64,000 nt of DNA from Akebia trifoliata (Eukaryota; Streptophyta; Magnoliopsida; Ranunculales; Lardizabalaceae): the NCBI GenBank assembly GCA_017979445.1, contig CM030714.1, positions 43,973,220 to 44,037,219 on the forward strand, read 5' to 3'. Positions 22,312 to 33,585 of the stretch are shown one piece after another. The notes under the pieces were generated by a model that saw only the letters and a list, made by a program, of their open reading frames with translations, ran no database searches and was not told the origin of the DNA. Numbering within the stretch: the first letter of the stretch is position 1; each line of letters opens with the position of its first letter. A program made the translations under genes and the position numbers.

Positions 22312-22942
22312 TTAAGCTTGACAATCTATCATTGGAGGATCATTCTCAGCCTCATTGTATATAATCTCTTCTTCTTCTACTATTTCTTCATCCTCAAAAC
22401 GTCTGAACTCAGATTCGACAATTACATATTTTCTTATAAAATTGTGAAGTGTCATCCAAGCCAAAATAATGTCTCGTCGTATAAAAAATTTATAATGAAG
22501 CATTTGTTCCAACATTGTCTATTTTCCATTAAGAACTCTAAAATTTTGTTTAATAATATTTCGGAGTGATGAATGCATATAGTTGTATAATTCTTCTTTT
22601 GTTCTCAATCATGACTCTCTACTAAAATCTTGCAAGTGAACTGTTGTACTCCGATAACGTATGAGAAATCCATTTATCAAAGGATATCCAGAGTTAATCA
22701 AATAGTATTATCTAAAACAAAGATTACAACTAATTAACCTATAAATTTTTCTCTAAAATATTATCATTAATATTTAAATTCTAACTTGCAAGAACATGTG
22801 AAAATCCTAACTCTGGCCAACAAATTGTGTCAACAAATACACAAGTCATTACTTATTCCCTCCCAACCAACTACAACATGTGTAAATATCATATTAAATG
22901 AGCAAGTGACCATAATATTTTGTGTTATGCATTTATGTCATT
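22312..22942 (-). pseudogene. PIF/Harbinger-type transposase relic, 3' part (segment B)
   Basis: On the minus strand, pieces match the end of plant Harbinger (DDE_4) transposases: EELYNYMHSSLRNIIKQNFR, then QMLHYKFFIRRDIILAW and MTLHNFIRK, followed by an acidic tail. Stops and indels break the frame. The upstream half seen in segment C is absent because the sequence switches at about 22,940 to a CAP-H fragment. Confidence 0.75.
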
Positions 22943-22995
22943 GGAAATTTCGGAAGGCTAGAGGTAGGGATTGGAAGTAAGACTTTTTAAGATAT
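22938..22995 (+). pseudogene. Captured fragment of CAP-H: end of exon 8 and start of intron 8
   Basis: The sequence CATTGGAAATTTCGGAAGGC and the next ~35 bases match 56,451-56,500 of the intact CAP-H gene, across the exon 8/intron 8 border (AAAG|GTAGGG there, AGAG|GTAGGG here). It reads HWKFRKARG. The intron part shows the copy was made from DNA, not from spliced RNA. The left join with the Harbinger relic shares the short word TCATTGGAA or TCATCGAAA. Confidence 0.8.
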
Positions 22996-23130
22996 TATTA
23001 TTATTATTATTCTTATTATTTTAAAGTAAGATGTTTTGTTGCCATCATTGATAATAAATTACCTTGTATGTTTGGAACAACTTAAAGTTTACTCTTGTTC
23101 ATCCCACTTTTTTCTATTATTCTTTGCCAT

Positions 23131-23836
23131 TAGATGAGTGAGCTTGAAAGTGAACTTGAACGAAGAGAAGTGACCTACACCTTGTGGAATCAGTCTACAA
23201 GAAAAACGGAAATGACTTGGCATCCTGTCACGTTCGGTTATGCCGATTCAGGTCCTCAACAAATCAAAGTAATAAAGGTAAATTACCTCATCTGATCTCC
23301 CTTTATTACTCAATGCTTAGTACGCTTGCACGATTACATGTGTGTTTTCTCATTTAGCAATGAGTGTATAGTAAAAGAGTAAAATCTAACATATCAATGT
23401 TTAGTAGAACTGAAAAGATTGGATGGAGTCTCCCAAAAAAATGAAAATCTTAATTTTAGTGAATGGCACCTTGTCCCATGTGATATGTGATCCTGGTTAT
23501 ATGCTTGTAAAGACCCTTTTTTTTTTCTTTCTTCCTGAACTTAATTTTGATGTTGTTGATCTACACCTCTGGCTTCCTGGATTGTTCTTTAATATTTCAA
23601 TTTTCTGTTATACAATCTGGCAGGACATGAACCATGTATACTATGAGACCGAGTATCGGACTGAGTGGTGTCGATCTGATTCAACCTTTGTCTCTTGCTT
23701 CCTGTTTGCAAGGAAGTTCTCGAGGGGTGCTGCAATGCGCCTTTTAAGTGAGGGAGTGGTGGATGCCTTCAACACTGCTATTTCATTAATTAAACACAAC
23801 CTGGCCTTTTCTATTGTACATTTCTTCATCTTTTAA
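23131..23836 (+). pseudogene. Exon-like fragments of an unrecognised gene
   Basis: Three stretches look like exons. The first, 23133-23278, is preceded by TTGCCATTAG and followed by GTAAAT. It reads ELESELERREVTYTLWNQ... and ends IKVIK. The second lies about 23,419-23,508 (KMKILILVNGTLSHVICDPG). The third starts after TGGCAG at 23,624 and contains CFLFARKFSRGAAMRLLSEG. They are absent from segments A and C. I do not recognise the family. They follow the captured CAP-H fragment, so they may be a second captured gene piece. An expressed small gene is also possible. Confidence 0.4.
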
Positions 23837-24336
23837 CATGCCCGCATACCTCTTTTATCTGACTCGGGCAAAAATAAATATAATACAAAGCATCAATAGA
23901 GCCGTCTGTCATAGATTTACAGGAGTGTAACATGATATACCACACAGCAATTTTTGACAATACGCATAAAAAATATTGTAAGGTAATAGTAGCTATATTT
24001 ACACAACATATAAGATGAAAAGCAGAGTCAAGTTCTGGTTTTGAACGGCCCCTAATTTTATAGGTGCACAGGATGCAACTTGTTACCAGGTGCCGCTTAA
24101 TTGTGTCATCATCATTCTCTTCTAATTAATTCTATTGTGTTCATATGTTCATATTTTATCTTACGACCTCAATATGTGTTTTCTTGTCTTTTGCTTTTTT
24201 TTGATCTTTCAATGTGCATATTTCTTTGATTTTATCTGACATCGTTTAGAATGTCTTTGAAAAGTAGCTGCGTTGGATATTTTGGTAAATATATTAATTT
24301 TTAGACCATTAATTTAAGATAAACATTTAAGAAGGT
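23837..24336. other. Unassigned sequence only in segment B
   Basis: No gene is recognised. The stretch near 24,075-24,100 (GTGCACAG then GATGCAACTTGTTACCAG then GTGCCG) has the look of a very short exon, which would fit a continuation of the fragment upstream. There is no further support. Confidence 0.35.
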
Positions 24337-24345
24337 ATTTTAATT

Positions 24346-25437
24346 GGAAAAATTACTTAATGGTCCCTGGTGAAAGGTTTTCTTTCTAATTAATCCCTAA
24401 GTTTTAGGGCTTCTCTTGATAGTTCATTTAGTAAAATTTTCTTTTCTTATTGGTCCTTCAATTTCATCTGGGGTTATAATATTTTTGAAATACCGAAATT
24501 ATCCCTTTTTCATCCTTTTCATATACTTAGGTTTTCCAATGATGATTCCAATCATTTCTGACGATTTTTTATCGTAAATGACAAATGTAAATGATATACT
24601 TTGGATTTTGAACTTTTAGATGTATTTTTTCCCTACAATTTATAACAAAAAATGAAGTTAAGAGTTTTTTTTATTTGTTTTGCTTGTTTTTTTTTTTTTT
24701 TTGATGAAAATTGATTGATGATGGTTCTTTTGGTTTGAAATCATTTATACAAGTCGTTATGTTAAATTTTAAGTCAATCATTTCATGTGTTTTACGTGGA
24801 AAAACTGGAAAAAATGAAAATAGATGGGTTTTACAGTGTTGAGTTCGATATTTTAAAAATAATTGTCGAGCTCACAAGTTTTTATTATTGTTGAGTTCGA
24901 CAATTATTTTAAAAATGTCAAATTTGACGAGAAAAATATTGAACTTAAAAATAATTGTTTAACTTAGATGTTGTAAAAGCCCTTGGTTTGTTTTTTTGTT
25001 TGTGTGTTTTCCGACGTTTTTCCAACTAAAATACATGGAAAGATCTACTTTAAATTTAACATAATGACTTGTGTAGATGGTTTCAAACCAAAAGAACCAT
25101 CTTTCATCGATTTTCATCTAAAAATGAAACAAAACAATTGAAAACCCATATTTTTTTACATACATCTCAAAATCCTTTGAAATAACTTCTTCTTCCTTCT
25201 CAAATCATTTTCATGTCTCCAAAACTTGACTGGAATGTTGGAAATCAAATTTTTTTAGGCGAAAATGATGAGTTTGAATGATTAGAGTAGTTTTAACATT
25301 TCAATCATGAAAAATGTTTAGAGTCAAGCACTAAATAGAAAAAAGGGATTTACTAAATGGACTATTTAGCTAACCCCTAAAAATTAATAACTAAGTAGAA
25401 AGAAAATCTTCTGCCAGGACCATTAAGTAATTTTCCC
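24346..25437. mobile_element. MULE-type foldback element with long inverted repeats
   Basis: The termini are GGAAAAATTACTTAATGGTC on the left and its inverted form ending GTAATTTTCCC on the right. Both flanks have the perfect 9-bp target duplication ATTTTAATT (24337-24345 and 25438-25446), typical of Mutator-like elements. The arms pair over several hundred bases; for example GATGGTTCTTTTGGTTTGAA near 24,720 is matched by TTTCAAACCAAAAGAACCAT near 25,080. The centre is near 24,890. No transposase is present. Only the right arm is found upstream of gene 1 (about 6,240) and in the second upstream copy (about 26,870). Confidence 0.82.
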
Positions 25438-26762
25438 ATTTTAATTAGGGGTTTCAGCATACTTAGACACAGAACCATCATATGTTTTCAGAAAAAAATT
25501 ACTTAAAGGTCTTTGATGGAGAGATTTCTTTTTAATTACTCCCTAAGTATTAGAGCTTCTCTTGATAGTCCACTTAGTAAAAAAATTTCTTTCTAATCGG
25601 TTAAATTAAAATGGTTGGGGGTTCACTTTTTAATGTTTTGCCTCTAAATGGTTGAGTGCTTTTGAGCAGCAAAAATGTGAACAAACTAATACAAGATCCC
25701 AATTCCCACCAGGCATCAGGAGTAAGAAGTAATCTCCTTTTTATTGCCACGTGGCAAAATCTTTAAGGCCCACTGATTGATATACATATCATGATGATGA
25801 TTTCTAACACCTAGGATTCAACAAGTAAACTAACCACTCAAATCCAATGGCTAAAAATCACCTATCATGTTGACTTTTGGTGTGTACTAGTAGGGCTGTC
25901 AATGGACTGGATCAGACCCAAAATCCAATCCATTTCAATCCAATAACTTTGAATATGGATTGAGAATTTGGGTTCCAATAAGGATCCCCAATCCAATAAG
26001 GCAGATCCTATAACTATAAGATTGATTTTGGATCAACCATAATCCAATCCAATAAAATATGACAAAAAATCAAAAGTATCTTAATATTTGAAGTTTATTT
26101 CGATTTTATATATCAAAATCGGATTTTATCCAATCCAGATCTGATCCGATTGTATTGGATCATAATATTGAGATTATAATAAAAACCTGATCCTGCAAAA
26201 GTCCAATCTGTTATCTGATTGATTTCAGATCCGATCCTTATAAAAAAACGCTTTGGTAAATATTTTGAGATGTGTACTATCATGGTAATTTAGAGATCTC
26301 TCTTTCACAAGTTGTTAGATTTCTCGATATTAAATATTTAAAAAAATTTAATTATAAGCTTATTTCATGACCTGATTTTAGTCATTTTCCAACACGAGTT
26401 TTAACTTTTAAAACTATGGTCTTAGTCTTGACTCTTGACTTTAAAAATGAGATTTTTAATAATGGAACTTCTATTGGCACCCCAACTTCTACTTGTTACA
26501 CTCCAATTATTTCAATTATTTATCATATACAGCTAATCCTAACACACTATTTAAAATTAGAACCAACAACATTTCTACATCATGATGTTCTCTTAATACA
26601 CTAATAAATTAAAATTGTACAAATCTATAATCATTCAACTTATTTAATTTAGTTGAATTGTAATAAGTAAAATCTGGGGTGCCAATAGAATTACTCTCAA
26701 TAATTGATGGTAGAATCATTCAGTAAGCACATGCCCCCCCCTAGGGAAAAGAAGTCAAAACT
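25232..26762 (+). repeat. Upstream region of NLR gene 2, first tandem copy
   Basis: About 1.5 kb that is repeated at 26763-28330 and found once upstream of NLR gene 1 (about 6,240-7,990). It ends with the start of the NLR leader (CAATAATTGATGGTA, GAAAAGAAGTCAAAA) but is not followed by a receptor. The duplication edge falls within the right arm of the MULE. Confidence 0.75.
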
Positions 26763-28330
26763 TGACATTTTAATTGTGAAAAATAATGAGTTTGAATGAT
26801 TAAAGTAATTTTAACATTTCAATCGTGAAAAATGCCAGAGTAGGGTTCAAACACTAAATAGAAAAGAAGGATTTACTAAATAAATGGACTGTTTAGCTAA
26901 CCCTTAAAAGTCAAGAACTAATTAGAAAGAAAATCTTCTGTCATGACCATTAAGTAATTTTCCCATTCTAATTAGGGGTTTCAGCATACCTACACGCAGA
27001 ACCATCATACGTTTTAAGAAGAAAAAAAATACTATAAAGTCTGTGACATAGGGATTTCTTTCTAATTAGTCCTTAAGTATTATGACTTCTCTTAATAGTC
27101 CACTTAGTATAAAAAAAAATCTTTCTAATCAGTTAAATTGAAATCGGCGGGGTTCACGTCAGGGCTTCACTTTTAAATGTTTTGCCTCTAAATACATTTG
27201 CCATAATCGTTCACCATGGGTGAGATAAATCAAAAAGAAAAAAATAAATGTCTATCAATCGCAAAACAATATCTTCAAGTTCCGTCAGATTTATATTGGG
27301 AGCAAAAAATTGGTCTATAGATGGCAGGAGTGCTTTTGAGTAGCAAAAATGTGAACAAACGTGGCACAATCTTTAAGGTCCACTGATTGATATACATATC
27401 ATGATGGTGATTTCTAACCTTTGGATTTAACCAGTAAATTAACCACTCAAATCGAATGGCTAAAAATCACCTATCATGTTGACTTTTGGTGTAAACTACT
27501 AGGGCTGTCAATGGACTGGATCATACCCAAAATCCATTTCATTTCAATCCAATAACTATGAATATTAATCAAGAATTCGGGTTTCTATAAGAATCCAATA
27601 AGGCAGACCCTATAACTAGAAGATTGATCTTTGGATCAACCTTAATCCAATCCAATAAAATATGATAAAAAATAAAAACTATATTAATATTTGAAGTTTA
27701 TTTAGATTTTATCCAATCTAGATCTGATCCGATTGTATTGGATCCTAATATTGAGATTATAACAAAAACCTGATCCTAATATTTCATGACCTGATTTTGG
27801 TCATTTCCCAACCGATTGGACTCCACGAGTTCTAACCTTTAAAACTATGGTCTTAGTCTTGACTCTTGACCATAAAAATGAGATTTTTAATAATTGAAAC
27901 TTCTATTGGCACCCCAACTTTTACTTGTTACACTCCAATTATTTAAATTATTTGTCATATACAGCTAAACCAAACACACTATTTAAAATTAGAACTAACA
28001 ACATTTCCACATCTTAATGTTCTCTTAATACACTAATAAATTAAAATGGTACGAGACAGAAAAAAGGAAATACCATTAACAACAACAATCCTTAGAGAAG
28101 AGAGAACATCAACCAACGTGAATCATCTACTGCAAGTCTCCAACAATCTAATGATGATGATGTAATAAAATGAGAAAAATATCAGACCTATTTCTCTCCT
28201 AAAGTGAGAATTCTACTATTTAATTTAGTTAAGTTGTAATAAGTAAAATTTGGGGTGCCAATAGAATTATTCTCAATAATTGATGGTATACTATACTATA
28301 TCCCCCCACCCCCCACTTAAAAAAAGTCAA
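26763..28330 (+). promoter_or_regulatory. Upstream region of NLR gene 2, second tandem copy
   Basis: The copy directly next to the receptor. It matches 25232-26762 with scattered differences, small deletions (for example the shortened stretch around 27,780) and one extra block near 27,210-27,300. No coding region is seen. Gene 2 therefore has two copies in tandem of what is a single region upstream of gene 1. Confidence 0.6.
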
Positions 28331-28432
28331 AAGCTGTTGCTGCTGCTCTCTTTCTTTCTTCTTCTTAAACATCATCAGTTGCAACTTGCTATCTGTTCGA
28401 GAGATTCCTTAAAAAGATACATAATGATGAAA

Positions 28433-31400
28433 ATGGCAGAATCTGCTGCATCTGCTTTCCTAAAACCTGTATTTGAGCTACTTGGCTCAAAAATTGTAAA
28501 AGAGTTTGAATTGGTATGGGGTGTTAAGGAGGAGTTGGACAAACTCTCGAGTTACTTGTTAGTAATTCAATCCGTTCTTCAGGATGCTGAGGAAAAGCAA
28601 ATCCAGTCGAACCAGAACCAGGTGAGAGATTGGATGAGAAAGCTTAAAGATGTCGCTTGGGATGCCGAAGACGTCTTGGACGAGTTTGCAACCGAAGCTT
28701 TACGATCTAAATTATTGGAGGAAGATGAAAATGAAACTAGTAAGTGGAAGCAGGTATGCAATTCCTTCTTTTCATGTTTGGGTTTAAAATCACTTTATGA
28801 AGATGAAAATCAAACTAGTAAGTGGAAGCAGGTATGCAATTTCTTCTTTTCATGTTCGGGTTTAAAGTTACTTTATGAACATGAAAATCCTTTGGCTTTT
28901 AAATCACTTCAATTTCGAGGTGAGATAAGTCATAAGATAAAGGACATCAATGAGAAATTAGAAAGGATTGCAAAAGAAAATAATGATCTTCATCCTCGTG
29001 ATGGAGGCTCGCAGCTACCAGAAGTGATCAGGAAGAAACCGGAAACCATCTCCTTGGTACATGAATCAGATGTTCTCGGTAGAGAAAAAGATACGGAGAA
29101 GTTAATAAATCTGTTGGTATCTGATGGGTCTGTTTCAAAGGAGCTCTCTGTTATTCCCATAGTCGGTATGGGTGGAGTCGGTAAGACAACCCTTGCTCAG
29201 CTTATTTACAACGACGAAAGCGTTAAGAAGCATTTCAAATTACGAGGATGGGTTTGTGTGTCCGATGATTTTGATTTGAAAAGACTGTCAAAGGCAATCA
29301 TAGAGAATATTTCCAAGAAATCATCTAATTATGAGGAATTGACCTCACTTACTGAAAAAATTCAGAAAATAGTGAGTGGGAAGAAATTTCTTCTCGTATT
29401 AGATGATGTATGGAACGAAGATCGCAACCACTGGGAAATCCTAAAAGCTCCCTTGCGATGTGGAGCAAAGGGGAGTAAAATTATTGTCACTACAAGAAGT
29501 GAAAAAGTTTCTCAGATCATGGGCACTATTCCTCATTATTCCTTGAAACTTTTGTCAGATGAAGATTGTTGGTTATTGCTGGGAAAATGGGCATTTCCAA
29601 CTGAGGGTACCTGGGATGAACATCAAGATTTGGTGGCGGTTGGCAAGGAAATTGCTAAAAAGTGCGGGGGTTTGCCTTTAGCTGTCAAGACACTCGGAGG
29701 ACTCTTGCAAGGGACAGAAGAAGAAACGAAATGGAATGACATTTTGAGGAGTGAAATATGGAAATTACCACAAGGAGGAAAATATGATATCTTACCTGCT
29801 CTGAGATTGAGTTATCATCATTTGCCTTCACATCTAAAGCAATGCTTCCTGTATTGTAGCATATTTCCCAAGGATTATGTATTTGACAAGGAGAACTTAG
29901 TCAAATTGTGGATGGCAGAAGGTTTTATTACATCCGAGGTGGGGCAAAGGGCAATGGAAGATGTGGGTAGTGATTACTTTGATGATTTGTTATGGAGGTC
30001 ATTCTTCCAGTATGCAAATAAAACTTGGCATGGCAGATGGAGGTACAAGATGCATGATCTGATTCATGATCTAGCAGAGTCACTTTCGGAAGGTGAATGT
30101 TTTAGAAAGGAGAATGACAAATTAAATCATTTTTCTGAAAAGGCTCGGTATTCTTCATGCATCACTCATAAAGAAAATGATCCAACAATCTTTGAGCCGT
30201 ATCTTCAATGCAAAAGGCTACACACTCTACTACTACTAAAATCCCGGAGAGCTAAAACTATAAGTTTCCCCGCTAATCTATTCCAGCAAATGAAATTCCT
30301 CCGTGTGTTGGATTTGAAATATGCACTAATCACAGAGTTGCCTGATTCAATTGGCAATTTGAAACACTTACGATACCTTGGTCTCTCTAATACCATGGTA
30401 CAAAGATTACCTGAATCAGTGAGCAGCCTTCGTAATCTACAGATATTAGATCTTAGTAACTGTTATGAATTGGTTGAGTTACCAAAGGACACAAGAAACT
30501 TGATTAACCTAAGGCATCTTATCTTCGAGGAGCACTGTATGATTAGTTCGACACCAAAGGGAATTGGGGGATTAACATGTCTACAAACACTGTCAAGTTT
30601 CATTGTTGGTAAAGAGAATGGGCATGAGATAGGACAGTTGATGAAATTGATTAACCTCAGAGGTCAATTGCGGATTTCAGGGCTTAAAAATGTGGTCAAT
30701 GCGAAAGAGGCCATATTGAAGAATAAAGAATACATTAAGGAACTGTATCTTTCATGGCGGAGTCCGTGGCAGCTTGGTGGTGATGATGATGCTATGGAGC
30801 CAAGTGTTGCGGAAGAAGTACTTGAAAGGCTCCAACCTCACCATAATCTCAGAATCCTAAGAATCAATGATTACAATGGTGAAAGATTTCCGGGCTGGAT
30901 AGGGGATCCTTCATTCTCCAAACTGGTGGATGTTACTTTATTCTCTTGTACATCATGCCAAACCCTCCCTCCTCTCTGGCAACTACCTTCCCTCGGGAAA
31001 CTAAATCTAAAAGGTGGTGGTTTTACTGTTGATGGCATCATGGTTACTAAGGTTGTTTTTCCATCATTGGAAGAACTTTCTATCCATTCATTACCAAATT
31101 TAGTAGAATGGAGAGGTGGCATTGAAGAAGAAGAAGAAAATTGTTTCCCGTGCCTTGGTGAACTTAAAATTCGTCACTGTGAGAGTTTGATTGCTCTTCC
31201 AAGATTTTTAACATCTGTTCGTAAGTTATGGTTGATAGACTGCAATGAGAGGATATTAAGCTCTCTGTCTTACTTCACCTCTCTCTCCTCCTTGAAAATT
31301 AACTCTGTTAAAAATCTAAAGGTAATACCCAGTGGGTCTTTCAAGAACCTAAAAGCACTCAAAGATCTTAGTATTTTTTGCTGTGAAGAGTTGGTATCAT

Positions 31401-31708
31401 TGGTAGAGGATGATCAAGAAGACTACAAATACCTAGTATCTCTTCAACGAATGTCTATTTCGGAACTTCCTAAACTCACATTCTTGCCAGATGGATTGAA
31501 AAACCTCATCTCCCTTAAAGAATTGGATATCAGATATTGTGAAAGACTCGCGACCTTGCCAAAAGAGGGACTGCCCACCACGCTTCAAGATCTCTACATT
31601 CGCAACTGTCCATTGCTAGCAGAACAATGTAAAAAGGAGAGTGGCGAATATTGGCCCAACATATCATACATCCCTAACTTAGACACGGTATGCTATTTTT
31701 TTTTTTAA
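28433..31708 (+). CDS. CC-NB-LRR disease resistance protein (RGA-like), NLR gene 2
   Basis: Paralogue of NLR gene 1, predicted intracellular immune receptor. From MAESAAS (ATG 28433): coiled coil 1-190 with a two-residue NQ insertion after residue 60 and the same 26-residue tandem repeat. Then VLGRE, P-loop GMGGVGKTT 245-253, kinase-2 FLLVLDDVWN 319-328, RNBS-B, RNBS-C with the usual DEDCWLLL, GLPL, RNBS-D and MHD at 540-542. LRRs run to about 1080. All key motifs are standard, so this copy looks like the better preserved one. Differences from gene 1 are clustered in the LRR region. An in-frame ATG at 28283 would add about 50 residues with a hydrophobic stretch, which gene 1 cannot have. A splice donor (ACG|GTATGC, after 31687) may replace the last seven codons. 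Confidence 0.95.
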   Translation: MAESAASAFLKPVFELLGSKIVKEFELVWGVKEELDKLSSYLLVIQSVLQDAEEKQIQSNQNQVRDWMRKLKDVAWDAEDVLDEFATEALRSKLLEEDENETSKWKQVCNSFFSCLGLKSLYEDENQTSKWKQVCNFFFSCSGLKLLYEHENPLAFKSLQFRGEISHKIKDINEKLERIAKENNDLHPRDGGSQLPEVIRKKPETISLVHESDVLGREKDTEKLINLLVSDGSVSKELSVIPIVGMGGVGKTTLAQLIYNDESVKKHFKLRGWVCVSDDFDLKRLSKAIIENISKKSSNYEELTSLTEKIQKIVSGKKFLLVLDDVWNEDRNHWEILKAPLRCGAKGSKIIVTTRSEKVSQIMGTIPHYSLKLLSDEDCWLLLGKWAFPTEGTWDEHQDLVAVGKEIAKKCGGLPLAVKTLGGLLQGTEEETKWNDILRSEIWKLPQGGKYDILPALRLSYHHLPSHLKQCFLYCSIFPKDYVFDKENLVKLWMAEGFITSEVGQRAMEDVGSDYFDDLLWRSFFQYANKTWHGRWRYKMHDLIHDLAESLSEGECFRKENDKLNHFSEKARYSSCITHKENDPTIFEPYLQCKRLHTLLLLKSRRAKTISFPANLFQQMKFLRVLDLKYALITELPDSIGNLKHLRYLGLSNTMVQRLPESVSSLRNLQILDLSNCYELVELPKDTRNLINLRHLIFEEHCMISSTPKGIGGLTCLQTLSSFIVGKENGHEIGQLMKLINLRGQLRISGLKNVVNAKEAILKNKEYIKELYLSWRSPWQLGGDDDAMEPSVAEEVLERLQPHHNLRILRINDYNGERFPGWIGDPSFSKLVDVTLFSCTSCQTLPPLWQLPSLGKLNLKGGGFTVDGIMVTKVVFPSLEELSIHSLPNLVEWRGGIEEEEENCFPCLGELKIRHCESLIALPRFLTSVRKLWLIDCNERILSSLSYFTSLSSLKINSVKNLKVIPSGSFKNLKALKDLSIFCCEELVSLVEDDQEDYKYLVSLQRMSISELPKLTFLPDGLKNLISLKELDIRYCERLATLPKEGLPTTLQDLYIRNCPLLAEQCKKESGEYWPNISYIPNLDTVCYFFF
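28721..28876 (+). repeat. Tandem 78-bp duplication inside the coiled-coil region of NLR gene 2
   Basis: In-frame repeats 28721-28798 and 28799-28876, equivalent to 8445-8600. The second repeat has drifted (NFFFSCSGLKLLY in place of NSFFSCLGLKSLY). Confidence 0.88.
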
Positions 31709-32648
31709 TACACTAAAATACCCTAAACACCCCTTAATTATCTATGCGCATTAACGGACAATAGGGTCAAAATCATTATTTTACCTTATAACCTTTAATT
31801 CTATTCTTTTTCTTTTTTTTTTTTTTAAAAAGACACTTAATTTCCAAAATCACTTTTTCTCGAATTTACAAATAGTTTGTAACCTTTATTATCCCTGTGA
31901 ATAGATTTTGTAACTTGCCAAACTCAGCTCCAAACTCAATGGAACCAACTTGTCGATTCATAATGAAAATGACCCGAGCTAGGTTACAAACTTAACCAAG
32001 TTATTCGACTAGCATTATATTATTAAGGAAAACAAAAAATAAATATTTTATTGATTTTAAGATATTAAGAAATATTTTTTAGATATTATAATTTAATATA
32101 TTTTTTACTTGATTTGGTGGATGTTCGGGTCAAATCAGAGTTTTAAGATTGTGGTTCAAACCATTCTTTTTGGAACCATATTTTTCTTTCTTCATTACTC
32201 CTAGATAAACTTGTGGAGATAACGAAAAACCAGATCTGAACTTTTTCGCAATAATTTTGATTTTTGATTTATTTATTTTTTTAATTAAGTTATAACACTT
32301 TACATTCTTCAACTTTTCAAGTTCTAAATTCTAACTTTTGATTTATACCAAGAATGGCTACACTCATGAGTTGCTTGTATCATTAATCTTTTAATTTTTC
32401 TAGTCAAATCATATGTCATTAGCTACACTGGAAGCCATGGTTTAAAATATCGAAATGTATCGGTCGATATGTATCGATATCAGCCAAGACCTATACGAAA
32501 CATTGACAATGGAAGAATGAATTTTCTGGGAATGTATTGATTTGTATCAAATGTATCGGCCGATATCATATTGGTTATTTCTTTAACTTCACATTCAATC
32601 GATACAATATTTTAAACATTTCTGAAAGCTAATAATTTTCTTTTTCAG

Positions 32649-32717
32649 AAATTTATTGGATATTCATGATATACATTGATGTTTTCTTCAAGTGTTGGTG
32701 CAAGTGGTTCTCAACAG
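32649..32717 (+). other. Candidate terminal exon of NLR gene 2
   Basis: The acceptor is TTTCTTTTTCAG and the donor GTATGG. If spliced to the exon that ends at 31687, the protein would end ...NLDTKFIGYS. This is the equivalent of 12376-12444. Confidence 0.45.
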
Positions 32718-33507
32718 GTATGGTTGAAAATACAGATTTGACATAGTGTGAAGTTGTAACCTTAGTTTTGAAACTTGTTGAGTTGACTAGAGTCGGCTCG
32801 ATCAATGAGATTTCAAGGTGACACGGAGGGGGGGGGGGGTACACTCAAGTTCTCCGTGTCAACTTGTCTGAGTCAAGTTGCTTGTCATCAACTTGACTCG
32901 ATGAACATCCAAGTCAAGTTTTAAAACTATGGCTATAACAACCAATGTTTTCAATGCTATATTGGACAAAAAAAAATTTGTATTGGTTGGGCAACTGTGG
33001 CATCCGAGTTCAATTTTTGTCGATCAATTCATATTTATTAGAAATTGAAAATGATTGTGCAAATTTTAATCACTAAATTTTATCTTCATGTAAGCACCTA
33101 AAATATGACATTAGATATATATTATTGAGGTTTGATTATTAAAGGATCATTCATTGATGAAATCATATTTTCTTTTCCAAATTCTTATTTGGAAAAGAGA
33201 ATTTAGAATTTTATAAATTTAAAATGATTCACTTGGACCAGTGGTTGAACAAATCAACAGTTCTTTAAAAAATTATGGTTCTATTTGAACCAGACCGACT
33301 TCATTGAAGTTGATCCATTTGTTCAAACCAGTTCATAAAACACTAAGAACTAATTTTGGAAACAACTTGAGATCTAAATTGGATAGTTCTACCATCGAGT
33401 CAAAATTACCCATTAAATCTAAATATGATAGATGATTCATAAGTAGGTTATGAGGTTCTCAATTGTTATAATTTTGGTAATTAATTGATTACCTTTGAAT
33501 TCTACAG

Positions 33508-33585
33508 GTTGTCATCTGAAGGGACTCTTCAAGAAGTACAAATGCGTAGAACTTCGGACTTCAAATCTGAGTATGGGAGCTGTTA
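33508..33585 (+). other. Candidate 3' UTR exon of NLR gene 2
   Basis: The acceptor GAATTCTACAG is followed by GTTGTCATCTGAAGGGACTC, as at 13212. The right end is not fixed. Confidence 0.35.
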
